Shown: piece after piece, positions 1 through 5,427 of the stretch
How the letters are laid out: every line of letters begins with the position of its first letter
Position numbering within the stretch: the stretch's first letter is position 1
From: SZUA-430 sp040381215
GTDB taxonomy: Bacteria > Pseudomonadota > Alphaproteobacteria > Micropepsales > Micropepsaceae
DNA length: 5,991 bases
Reading direction: 5' to 3'
Assembly: GCA_040381215.1 (NCBI GenBank)
Contig: JBEIHO010000134.1
Coordinates: 1 to 5,991 of the forward strand
The notes under the pieces: generated by a model
Told to the model about the DNA's origin: nothing
Database searches by the model: none
The model's input: only the letters and a program-made list of their open reading frames with translations
Made by a program: the position numbers and the translations under genes

Positions 1-286
1 CACCGACGATCTCGACGCCCTGTGCGCGCATCTCGACCAGCAGCGGATGTTCGAGCTTGCACGGCGCGCACCATGTCGCCCAGAAATTGATGAGCACCGG
101 CCGCCCGGCAAAGTCAGAGAGCTTCACTTCCCCGCCATCAAGCCCTGCAATTGCAAACTGGGGCGCCGGCCGCTGCGGCGAGATGAAGGATGCCGGTGCA
201 GGTGCAGGCCGCGACAGCTGCACGAACGCCACCAGGACGATGCCCGCAAACACGGCGACCGGAAGAAAGGCCCACCAGCGTTTCAT
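1..286 (-). CDS. ccmG: CcmG/DsbE-type thiol:disulfide interchange protein (partial, C-terminus outside window)
   Basis: Periplasmic thioredoxin-like reductase of cytochrome c maturation. In this family it passes electrons (from CcdA/DsbD) to the apocytochrome or CcmH so that haem can be attached to reduced CXXCH cysteines. The 95 visible residues show a short N-terminal hydrophobic anchor (about residues 6-24, after MKRWW) and a Pro/Ala-rich linker (27-42). A thioredoxin-like domain begins with APQFAIAGLDG and runs through VLINFWATWCAPC, with the redox pair at C73 and C76, then KLEHPLL, which is typical of CcmG. The ATG at 286-284 has a good Shine-Dalgarno (GAAGGA, 9 nt away) and forms an ATGA overlap with the ccmD stop, so the two are probably translationally coupled. 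The gene runs off the left edge, so roughly half the usual length of about 180 residues is missing. The call is firm because of the active site and the position as last visible gene of the ccm operon. Confidence 0.93.
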   Translation of the reverse strand, partial: MKRWWAFLPVAVFAGIVLVAFVQLSRPAPAPASFISPQRPAPQFAIAGLDGGEVKLSDFAGRPVLINFWATWCAPCKLEHPLLVEMRAQGVEIVG

Positions 287-432
287 GGCGTGTCATCCTT
301 CTCGGCCTCGGCCAGTTTCCGGCGGGCGTTGGAGAGCCGCATGACGGACCAGATGATGAGCCCCGTTATCACCACGGCGGCGATGCCGTAGGATGTCAGC
401 ACGTAGGGCGTGTACTTGCCGTAATCGAACAT
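283..432 (-). CDS. ccmD: Haem exporter protein CcmD, 49 aa
   Basis: Small membrane protein that, in characterised System I organisms, binds the CcmABC complex and is needed to release haem-loaded CcmE. The 49-residue product begins MFDYGKYTPYVLTSYG, has one hydrophobic helix (about residues 11-31) and ends in a charged tail (RRKLAEAEKDDTP). This is the expected layout: short tyrosine-containing N-terminus, one transmembrane helix, then a basic/acidic cytoplasmic tail. An upstream extension of this frame to 615 runs inside ccmC and is not real; the ATG at 432-430 lies 2 nt after the ccmC stop and fits the tight operon. The stop overlaps the ccmG start (ATGA). CcmD sequences are poorly conserved, so the assignment rests on size, topology, the tyrosine-rich start and position between ccmC and ccmG. 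Confidence 0.88.
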   Translation of the reverse strand: MFDYGKYTPYVLTSYGIAAVVITGLIIWSVMRLSNARRKLAEAEKDDTP

Positions 433-434
433 GC

Positions 435-1148
435 CTATTCTGCCGCCTGCCTGCGCTGCATCAGCATTTCTGCGCGTGTGTTCATGACCTCGGCCCGCAT
501 GTTGAACAAGGTTAGCCCGCCGAACAGCGAGAAATAGCCAAGGGCCACAACGTACATCGGATACTTGAACTCGTCGGCCGCCTTCATCTTCACCTGGTGC
601 AGCGTCGAGAACCATTCCACGGAGAACTGGATGATCGGCAGGTTAACTGCGCCCACAAGACACAGGATCGCTGCCGCCCGCGCGGCCTTCTGGGGCGTGT
701 CCATCGCCTGCCAGATCGCCATGTAGCCGAGGTAGATGAAGAACAGCACCAGCACGGAGACGAGACGCGCATCGCCCCATTCCCACCACGTGCCCCAGGT
801 CGGATAGCCCCAGATCGAGCCGGTCATCAGGCCAAGCGCCGTCACAGCCGCCCCGATCGGTGCGGCCGACTTCGCCGCCACATCCGCCAGCGTGTGGCGC
901 CAGATGAAGGACACCATGCTGGCGCCTGTCATGAAGGCGTAGGCGAACAGGGACAGCCACATCGCCGGAACGTGCACGAACATGATGCGCGCCGAGTCGC
1001 CCTGCTGGAAATCCTCCGGAACGACGAACAGCCCGAAATAGGCGCCGATCAGGATCAGCCCTACGCCAAGCAGGGTGAAAGGCAGGGCAAACCATTTCGA
1101 CACCGCCATGAAGCGGTACGGGTTTGCGAGGTAGGAGAGGACGGCCAT
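435..1148 (-). CDS. ccmC: Haem lyase/transporter membrane protein CcmC, 237 aa
   Basis: Inner-membrane haem-handling protein of cytochrome c maturation. It holds haem at its periplasmic face and delivers it to the chaperone CcmE, within the CcmABCD complex. The 237-residue product has about six hydrophobic helices (roughly 20-42, 62-83, 95-113, 130-149, 158-175, 194-214). Both expected axial haem histidines are present: H59 in FVHVPAMW and H184 in WFSTLHQ. The Trp-rich WWD signature lies at 118-131 (WGTWWEWGDARLVS), followed by LVLFFIYLGY and NLPIIQFSVEW. Compared with the E. coli form as I remember it (WGTWWVWDARLTS), one extra residue (Gly125) sits between the third Trp of that stretch and the Asp, which is unusual. 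The start at 1148 gives the normal N-terminus (LANPYRFMAVS); Met14 is a less likely alternative. It lies 89 nt after ccmB and 2 nt before ccmD. Confidence 0.96.
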   Translation of the reverse strand: MAVLSYLANPYRFMAVSKWFALPFTLLGVGLILIGAYFGLFVVPEDFQQGDSARIMFVHVPAMWLSLFAYAFMTGASMVSFIWRHTLADVAAKSAAPIGAAVTALGLMTGSIWGYPTWGTWWEWGDARLVSVLVLFFIYLGYMAIWQAMDTPQKAARAAAILCLVGAVNLPIIQFSVEWFSTLHQVKMKAADEFKYPMYVVALGYFSLFGGLTLFNMRAEVMNTRAEMLMQRRQAAE

Positions 1149-1237
1149 GCGCCAGAAACTCCAGAATGCACTGCTACTCTAGTCGTCTTGCCCGCCGCCG
1201 GGGGTCACATTCTCAGGATCGGGCCGAGGCGGCACAT
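1149..1237 (-). other. 89-nt ccmB-ccmC spacer
   Basis: This is the only sizeable gap inside the ccm operon. On the minus strand, directly after the ccmB TAG, there is an ATG opening a 10-codon frame (MCRLGPILRM, stop TGA) at 1205-1237. It is followed by a GC-rich short stem near 1191-1202. A weak GGAG lies 10 nt before the ccmC ATG. No clear promoter or terminator is visible. The mini-frame is probably chance. Confidence 0.4.
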
Positions 1238-1903
1238 CTAGTCAATCGCCATACGGAGCGCCATCGCCGCCGCAAAGGGCGATGTGGCGATGCCAAACAG
1301 GGAAACCGCGCCCGCCAGCAGGGCCGGCTGGCCCCAATCCCCGCCGCCGGCCGCTGCATAAAGCGCCGCCGCCCCGAATATCATGGTCGGCACGTAGAGC
1401 GGCAGCGTGACCAGGGCGATCACCAGTCCGCCCCGCCTCAGCCCGGCAGCCAGGGCGGCGCCGATTGAGCCGAAGAAGAAGAACGCCAGCGACCCCACCA
1501 GCGCGGCGCCGATCACAAACAGAACCTGTTCCGGCGGTCCCTGCAGCATGATCCAGAGGATCGGCGCGATGAAAGCCAGTGGAATGCCCGTGGCGATCCA
1601 GTGCGCCAGGGTCTTGGCCAGCGCGATCCCCTCCATGCCGACGCCGGACCCGGCATAGGCGTCCAGCGTGCCGTCCTCGAGATCGGCCTGGAACAGGCGC
1701 TCCATCGGCAGGAGGCTGGCCAGCGCGAGTGCGATCCACATGACGCCTGGCCCTGCGATCTGCAGGTTGCCGATCTCGTTGCCGACCGCGAACGGCGTCA
1801 TGCTGGCTGCCGCGGCAAAGAACCCGACCGGCAGCGCGGCGCCTCCCCCGCCCGACCAGGCGAGCTTCAGCTCACGCGCAAAGACCGAGAACGAGCCGCT
1901 CAT
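1238..1903 (-). CDS. ccmB: Haem exporter permease CcmB, 221 aa
   Basis: Membrane subunit of the CcmAB ABC complex. With the ATPase CcmA it drives release of haem-loaded CcmE from CcmC in System I cytochrome c biogenesis. The 221-residue length is typical. After a short cytoplasmic start (FSVFARELKLAW) come several hydrophobic segments, with the family motif GVMWIALALASLLPMERLFQ followed by ADLEDGTLDAY (residues about 53-83). This Glu-Arg and Asp-Glu-Asp-Gly pattern is characteristic of CcmB. Further hydrophobic helices run through GSLAFFFFGSIGAALAAGL and LVTLPLYVPTMIFGAAAL to a C-terminal helix. The ATG at 1903-1901 overlaps the ccmA stop (ATGA), with GAAGG 7 nt upstream as ribosome site, indicating coupling to ccmA. 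The TAG stop is followed by an 89-nt gap before ccmC, longer than any other junction in the operon. Confidence 0.95.
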   Translation of the reverse strand: MSGSFSVFARELKLAWSGGGGAALPVGFFAAAASMTPFAVGNEIGNLQIAGPGVMWIALALASLLPMERLFQADLEDGTLDAYAGSGVGMEGIALAKTLAHWIATGIPLAFIAPILWIMLQGPPEQVLFVIGAALVGSLAFFFFGSIGAALAAGLRRGGLVIALVTLPLYVPTMIFGAAALYAAAGGGDWGQPALLAGAVSLFGIATSPFAAAMALRMAID

Positions 1904-2535
1904 GCGGCCGCCTTCAGGGTCGACAGGTCCAGGACGCGTGAGTGGGCGAACCCTTCGCCATGCACCGCTGCGATCACGATGCCGCCGCCGGCGCGGTGTT
2001 CGGCGACCAGCTGCATGACAAGGGTGCGGCCTTCAGTGTCCAGAGCAGCCGTCGGTTCGTCCAGCAGCCAGACCGGGCGCGGCTCGATCAGCAGCCGGGT
2101 CAGCGCCAGGCGGCGCTTCTGCCCGGCAGACAGGCCCCGCCCTGGGACGGATTTGCGGTTTGCCAGGCCTACGCGCTTTATGGCGGCGTCCGCGACATCC
2201 TGCGGACGAGCGAAATAGCGCGCCCAGAACCGCGCCTGCTCCAGCGCGGTTTCCGTGGGCTTCACGGCGTCGAGATGGCCCAGATAGTGCTGCGCCGCCT
2301 CTTCACTGTCGCCGGGACCCGCGCCGGAATAGCGCACCCTGCCCTCATGCGGACGGGTCAAACCCGCCAGAATCCGCAGGAGCGTCGACTTGCCTGAACC
2401 GTTGGCGCCTCTCAGCTCCAGCGATTCGCCGGCAGAAACGCGAAAGGCCAGTCCTTCGAACAGCACGCGCAGGCCGCGCGCAGCCGCCAGGTTCTCGACC
2501 TCGAGGGCCAGTGATGAGGCGCCAGCGCCAGACAA
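1900..2535 (-). CDS. ccmA: Cytochrome c biogenesis ABC ATPase CcmA, 211 aa, TTG start
   Basis: ATP-binding subunit of the CcmAB complex, which uses ATP hydrolysis to release holo-CcmE from CcmC/CcmD. With the chosen start the protein has 211 residues, normal for CcmA. All ABC motifs are visible: Walker A GANGSGKST (43-51), ABC signature LSAGQKRRLALTRLL (135-149), Walker B PVWLLDEPTAALD (154-166) and the H-loop His192 (VIAAVHGE). The family-typical YLGHLDAVKPTETALEQ lies at 84-100, which separates it from generic ABC ATPases. No ATG or GTG is available near the expected N-terminus. TTG at 2535-2533 is preceded by AAGGGG 8 nt away and is the best start. The frame stays open further upstream, but that stretch is antisense to acnA and is not CcmA. 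It is the first gene of the operon, divergent from acnA and overlapping ccmB by 4 nt. Confidence 0.94.
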   Translation of the reverse strand: MSGAGASSLALEVENLAAARGLRVLFEGLAFRVSAGESLELRGANGSGKSTLLRILAGLTRPHEGRVRYSGAGPGDSEEAAQHYLGHLDAVKPTETALEQARFWARYFARPQDVADAAIKRVGLANRKSVPGRGLSAGQKRRLALTRLLIEPRPVWLLDEPTAALDTEGRTLVMQLVAEHRAGGGIVIAAVHGEGFAHSRVLDLSTLKAAA

Positions 2536-2543
2536 TTCCTTTA

Positions 2544-2549
2544 CCCCTT
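2544..2549 (-). promoter_or_regulatory. Ribosome binding site deciding the ccmA TTG start
   Basis: On the minus strand this reads AAGGGG, with 8 nt to the TTG at 2535. No ATG or GTG in the ccmA frame lies near the conserved N-terminus, so this site is the main support for a TTG start. A second purine run (AAAGGA) lies only 1 nt from the TTG and is too close to act for it. Confidence 0.6.
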
Positions 2550-2571
2550 CAGGTGCATTTGCTTCCCATAA

Positions 2572-2592
2572 CGGCGTCCTGTAGGAACGCCG
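2572..2592. repeat. Imperfect inverted repeat in ccmA-acnA spacer
   Basis: The arms are CGGCGTCC (2572-2579) and GGAACGCCG (2584-2592). They pair over 8 bp with one bulged A at 2586 and a four-base TGTA loop. It could be an operator half-site pair or an RNA hairpin in either leader. It has no following T-run, so it is not a standard terminator. Confidence 0.5.
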
Positions 2593-2600
2593 CCAGAGCG

Positions 2601-2617
2601 GGGGGCCGCCGGCTCCC
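2601..2617. repeat. GC-rich hairpin upstream of acnA
   Basis: GGGGGCC (2601-2607) pairs with GGCTCCC (2611-2617) over 7 bp, including one G-T(U) pair, around a GCC loop. If transcription of acnA starts upstream, this would fold in its 5' leader about 40 nt before the start codon. In GC-rich DNA such stems also arise by chance. Confidence 0.4.
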
Positions 2618-2620
2618 GTA

Positions 2621-2636
2621 CGTCGATATTTCGATG
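2621..2636. repeat. Imperfect 16-bp palindrome close to acnA start
   Basis: CGTCGA and TCGATG flank a central TATT, with five of six arm positions matching. It is the most A/T-rich spot in an otherwise very GC-rich spacer and ends 19 nt before the acnA ATG. It might be a protein-binding site or part of a -10 region; the function is unknown. Confidence 0.35.
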
Positions 2637-2640
2637 CCCC

Positions 2641-2646
2641 GAAAGG
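2641..2646 (+). promoter_or_regulatory. Ribosome binding site of acnA
   Basis: GAAAGG lies 9 nt before the ATG at 2656 and supports that start over an out-of-frame ATG at 2634. Confidence 0.6.
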
Positions 2647-2655
2647 CGCCCCAGC

Positions 2656-5340
2656 ATGCCGTCCCTCGACAGTTTCAAGTCCCGCAAGACCCTTCAGGTG
2701 GGCGCCAGGACGTACGCCTATTACAGCCTTGAGGCGGCAGCGCAAAACGGACTTGGCGATGTCTCCCGCCTGCCCGTTTCCCTCAAGGTGCTGCTGGAGA
2801 ACCTGCTCCGCTTCGAGGACGGCAAGACAGTCACCCAGGCTGACATCAAGGCTTTCGCCGGCTGGCTGAAGGACAAGGGCTCGGCTGAGGTCGAGATCGC
2901 CTACCGCCCTGCCCGCGTGCTGATGCAGGATTTCACGGGCGTTCCCGCCGTGGTCGATCTTGCCGCCATGCGCGACGCCGCCGCCAAGCTCGGTGCCGAC
3001 CCCAAGGCCATCAACCCCCTCGTGCCGGTCGATCTCGTGATCGACCACTCCGTGATGGTCGACCATTTCGGCAAGGCGGATTCAGCCACGCAGAATGTGA
3101 AGCGCGAATACGAGCGCAACATGGAACGCTATGAGTTCCTCAAATGGGGCCAGACCGCGTTCGACAATTTCCGCGTTGTGCCGCCCGGCACCGGCATCTG
3201 CCACCAGGTGAACCTCGAATACCTTGCCCAGACCGTCTGGACGAAGGAAGAAGATGGCGAAGTCGTCGCCTTCCCGGACACCTGCGTCGGTACGGACAGC
3301 CACACCACAATGATCAACGGCCTTGCCGTGCTTGGCTGGGGCGTCGGCGGCATCGAGGCCGAAGCCGCCATGCTCGGCCAGCCTGTCTCAATGCTGATCC
3401 CGGAAGTCATCGGCTTCAAGCTCACCGGCAAGCTGCCGGAAGGCGCGACCGCGACCGACCTCGTCCTCACCGTCACGCAGATGCTGCGCAGACACGGCGT
3501 CGTCGGCAAATTCGTCGAATTCTACGGGGCCGGCATCGACAACCTCAGCCTCGAAGACCAGGCCACTATCGCCAACATGGCCCCCGAATACGGCGCGACC
3601 TGTGGTTTCTTCCCGATCAGCCAGGAGACCATCAACTTCCTCTCCTCGACCGGTCGCCTTGCCGAGCGTGTGCAGCTGGTCGAAGCCTACGCCAAGGCGC
3701 AGGGCTTCTGGCGCGCCGGCATGAAGGACCCCGTCTTCACCGACACGCTCGAGCTCGACCTCGCAACGGTCGAACCCTCGATCGCAGGCCCGAAGCGCCC
3801 GCAGGACCGCATCGTCCTGCGCGACGCCGCAGACAGCTTCGCCATTGCGCTCGACAAGGAGTTCGGCCGCCTCGACAAGGCGCATACACGGGCGAAAGTC
3901 GAGGGCACGGATTATTCGATCGGCCATGGCGATGTCGTGATTGCAGCGATCACGAGCTGCACGAACACATCGAACCCGAACGTTCTCGTCGCCGCCGGAC
4001 TACTGGCGCGCAACGCCCGCAAGCGCAAGCTGACCAGCAAGCCCTGGGTCAAGACCTCGCTCGCGCCGGGCTCACAGGTGGTTACCGACTATCTCGACAA
4101 GGCTGGACTGACCGAGGACCTCAACGCGCTCGGGTTCAATCTCGTCGGCTATGGCTGCACCACCTGCATCGGCAATTCCGGACCACTGCCTGAGGCTGTC
4201 TCAGCCGCCATTGCGCAGGGCGATCTCGTCGCGACGTCTGTGCTGTCGGGCAACCGCAACTTCGAAGGCCGGGTGAACCCCGACGTGCGCGCGAACTATC
4301 TCGCCTCCCCGCCGCTGGTCGTCGCCTACGCCCTTGCCGGCTCGATGAACATCGACATCACGAAAGACCCGATCGGCTATGATGACGAGAACGAGCCGGT
4401 CTTCCTCTCGGAGATCTGGCCGACCACGAAGGAGATCGCCGACACCGTCCGCGCCGTCGTGACAGCCGAGATGTTCGCCACGCGTTATTCCGACGTGTTC
4501 AAGGGCGACGAGCAGTGGCAGAAGATCAAGGTCGAGGGCGGCGCCACCTATGGCTGGCCGATGGCCTCCACCTACGTGCAGAACCCGCCCTACTTCGAGG
4601 GCATGACGATGACGCCCGAACCCATCACCGACATCGCGGGCGCGCGTATTCTTGCGCTCTTTGGCGACAGCATCACCACCGATCACATCTCGCCTGCAGG
4701 CGATATCCAGTCCAAGGGTCCGGCCGGCAAATACCTGCGCGACCACCAGGTTCCGGTCACCGACTTCAACTCCTACGGCGCGCGCCGTGGCAACCACGAA
4801 GTCATGATGCGCGGCACGTTCGCCAATATCCGGATCAAGAACCATGTCGTGCCCGGTGTTGAGGGCGGCGTGACCCGGAAGTTCCCCGAAGGCGATCAGA
4901 AGGCGATCTATGACGCCGCGATGGACTACATCGCCGAGGGCCGTCAGCTGGTGATCTTCGCCGGCAAGGAATATGGCACCGGCTCCTCGCGCGACTGGGC
5001 CGCCAAGGGCACGCGACTGCTTGGCGTTCGCGCGGTCATCGCCGAGAGCTTCGAGCGTATCCACCGCTCCAACCTCATCGGCATGGGCGTGCTTCCGCTC
5101 CAGTTCGCCGAGGGCGAAAGCTGGCGGGGCCTCAACCTTTCCGGTTCCGAAGTGGTCACCATTTCGGGTATCGCCACCCTGCTGCCGCGCCAGACTGTCT
5201 CGATCGACATCGTCTACCCCGATGGCGCAAAGCGGACGCTTGAGGCCAAGGTCCGGATCGATACGGAAAACGAGCTGGATTACTTCAAGAACGGCGGGAT
5301 CCTGCACTATGTTCTTCGCGAACTTGCCAGGGCTTCGTAA
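2656..5340 (+). CDS. acnA: Aconitate hydratase A (894 aa)
   Basis: TCA-cycle enzyme interconverting citrate and isocitrate through cis-aconitate in the cytoplasm, using a [4Fe-4S] cluster. At 894 residues it is full length for the AcnA/IRP1 branch. The cluster cysteines are all present: C435 in AITSCTNTSNP, and C501 and C504 in GYGCTTCIGNSGPLPEA. Other family blocks are VGTDSHTTMINGL (Asp214-Ser215-His216), LGWGVGGIEAEAAMLGQPVS and ANMAPEYGATCGFFP. The C-terminal swivel domain carries GDSITTDHISPAG, SYGARRGNHEVMMRGTFANI and the active-site loop GTGSSRDWAAKGT (S778, R779, D780). Relatives in this branch can bind mRNA when the cluster is lost, but nothing here shows that this one does. The ATG at 2656 follows GAAAGG. 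The gene is divergent from ccmA and 87 nt before a DUF1223 gene. An 18-bp imperfect duplication covers the stop codon. Confidence 0.98.
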   Translation: MPSLDSFKSRKTLQVGARTYAYYSLEAAAQNGLGDVSRLPVSLKVLLENLLRFEDGKTVTQADIKAFAGWLKDKGSAEVEIAYRPARVLMQDFTGVPAVVDLAAMRDAAAKLGADPKAINPLVPVDLVIDHSVMVDHFGKADSATQNVKREYERNMERYEFLKWGQTAFDNFRVVPPGTGICHQVNLEYLAQTVWTKEEDGEVVAFPDTCVGTDSHTTMINGLAVLGWGVGGIEAEAAMLGQPVSMLIPEVIGFKLTGKLPEGATATDLVLTVTQMLRRHGVVGKFVEFYGAGIDNLSLEDQATIANMAPEYGATCGFFPISQETINFLSSTGRLAERVQLVEAYAKAQGFWRAGMKDPVFTDTLELDLATVEPSIAGPKRPQDRIVLRDAADSFAIALDKEFGRLDKAHTRAKVEGTDYSIGHGDVVIAAITSCTNTSNPNVLVAAGLLARNARKRKLTSKPWVKTSLAPGSQVVTDYLDKAGLTEDLNALGFNLVGYGCTTCIGNSGPLPEAVSAAIAQGDLVATSVLSGNRNFEGRVNPDVRANYLASPPLVVAYALAGSMNIDITKDPIGYDDENEPVFLSEIWPTTKEIADTVRAVVTAEMFATRYSDVFKGDEQWQKIKVEGGATYGWPMASTYVQNPPYFEGMTMTPEPITDIAGARILALFGDSITTDHISPAGDIQSKGPAGKYLRDHQVPVTDFNSYGARRGNHEVMMRGTFANIRIKNHVVPGVEGGVTRKFPEGDQKAIYDAAMDYIAEGRQLVIFAGKEYGTGSSRDWAAKGTRLLGVRAVIAESFERIHRSNLIGMGVLPLQFAEGESWRGLNLSGSEVVTISGIATLLPRQTVSIDIVYPDGAKRTLEAKVRIDTENELDYFKNGGILHYVLRELARAS

Positions 5341-5358
5341 CCTGCCAAGGCTTCGTTA
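5323..5358 (+). repeat. 18-bp imperfect tandem repeat across the acnA stop codon
   Basis: Copy 1 (5323-5340) reads CTTGCCAGGGCTTCGTAA and contains the acnA stop. Copy 2 (5341-5358) reads CCTGCCAAGGCTTCGTTA. They match at 15 of 18 positions and are directly adjacent. The unit is six codons, and the TAA of copy 1 is TTA in copy 2, so the acnA frame stays open after the stop until TAA at 5416-5418. The repeat also creates an inverted pair, TTCGTAAC (5334-5341) with GTTACGGA (5355-5362). Confidence 0.7.
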
Positions 5359-5362
5359 CGGA
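5334..5362 (+). other. Possible hairpin over the acnA stop codon
   Basis: TTCGTAAC (5334-5341) can pair with GTTACGGA (5355-5362) over 8 bp, including one G-T(U), with a 13-nt loop. No T-run follows, so it is not an intrinsic terminator of the usual kind. It may simply be a by-product of the tandem repeat. I find no clear acnA terminator in 5341-5427, so read-through into the next gene is possible. Confidence 0.3.
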
Positions 5363-5427
5363 AGGTGATCAGGGGGTCACGGCCTCTTGATTCGCGGAAT
5401 TGTGCGGCTGCGAGATAACGGACCGGC

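Larger units (their letters stand above)
2536..2655. promoter_or_regulatory. Divergent ccmA/acnA intergenic control region
   Basis: This 120-bp stretch separates the two divergently read genes and should contain promoters for both, or at least their leaders. I see no convincing -35/-10 pair. The best plus-strand candidate is TTGCTT (2559-2564) with TAGGAA (2582-2587) at 17-bp spacing, a weak match. It holds two potential hairpins (2572-2592 and 2601-2617) and an imperfect palindrome (2621-2636), listed separately. I recognise none as a known iron- or redox-regulator box. Its role as a control region is inferred from gene orientation. Confidence 0.55.

Noticed and set aside
597..1241. Plus-strand frame of 214 codons opposite ccmC
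   Set aside because: It is antisense to ccmC, rich in Arg/His/Gln with no domain, and a typical shadow frame.
2634..2732. ATG at 2634 as an alternative start upstream of acnA
   Set aside because: It is out of frame with acnA and its frame stops at 2732 without any recognisable product. The ATG at 2656 has the better ribosome site.
2536..3066. Upstream extension of the ccmA frame, giving a 388-residue protein
   Set aside because: The extra residues run antisense through the intergenic region and acnA and have no ABC-transporter similarity. Normal CcmA is about 200-210 residues, which fits the TTG at 2535.
3144..4193. Plus-strand open frame of 349 codons within acnA in another frame
   Set aside because: It is very Arg-rich with no recognisable motif, and it is a frame shadow of acnA, whose own frame carries every catalytic residue.
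4201..5307. Long minus-strand open frame (368 codons) inside acnA
   Set aside because: It is wholly antisense to a well-conserved aconitase. The composition (rich in Asp, Gly, Val, Arg, His) is what GC-rich codon bias yields on the opposite strand, and no domain is recognisable.
5365..5380. GTGA...TCAC inverted pair after acnA as a terminator
   Set aside because: It has only a 4-bp stem with a long loop and no T-run, so it does not support an intrinsic terminator call.
5387..5419. Possible promoter before the DUF1223 gene (TTGATT with GAGATA or GATAAC)
   Set aside because: The spacing is 19-21 bp and the -10 match is poor, so it is not strong enough to list as a promoter.
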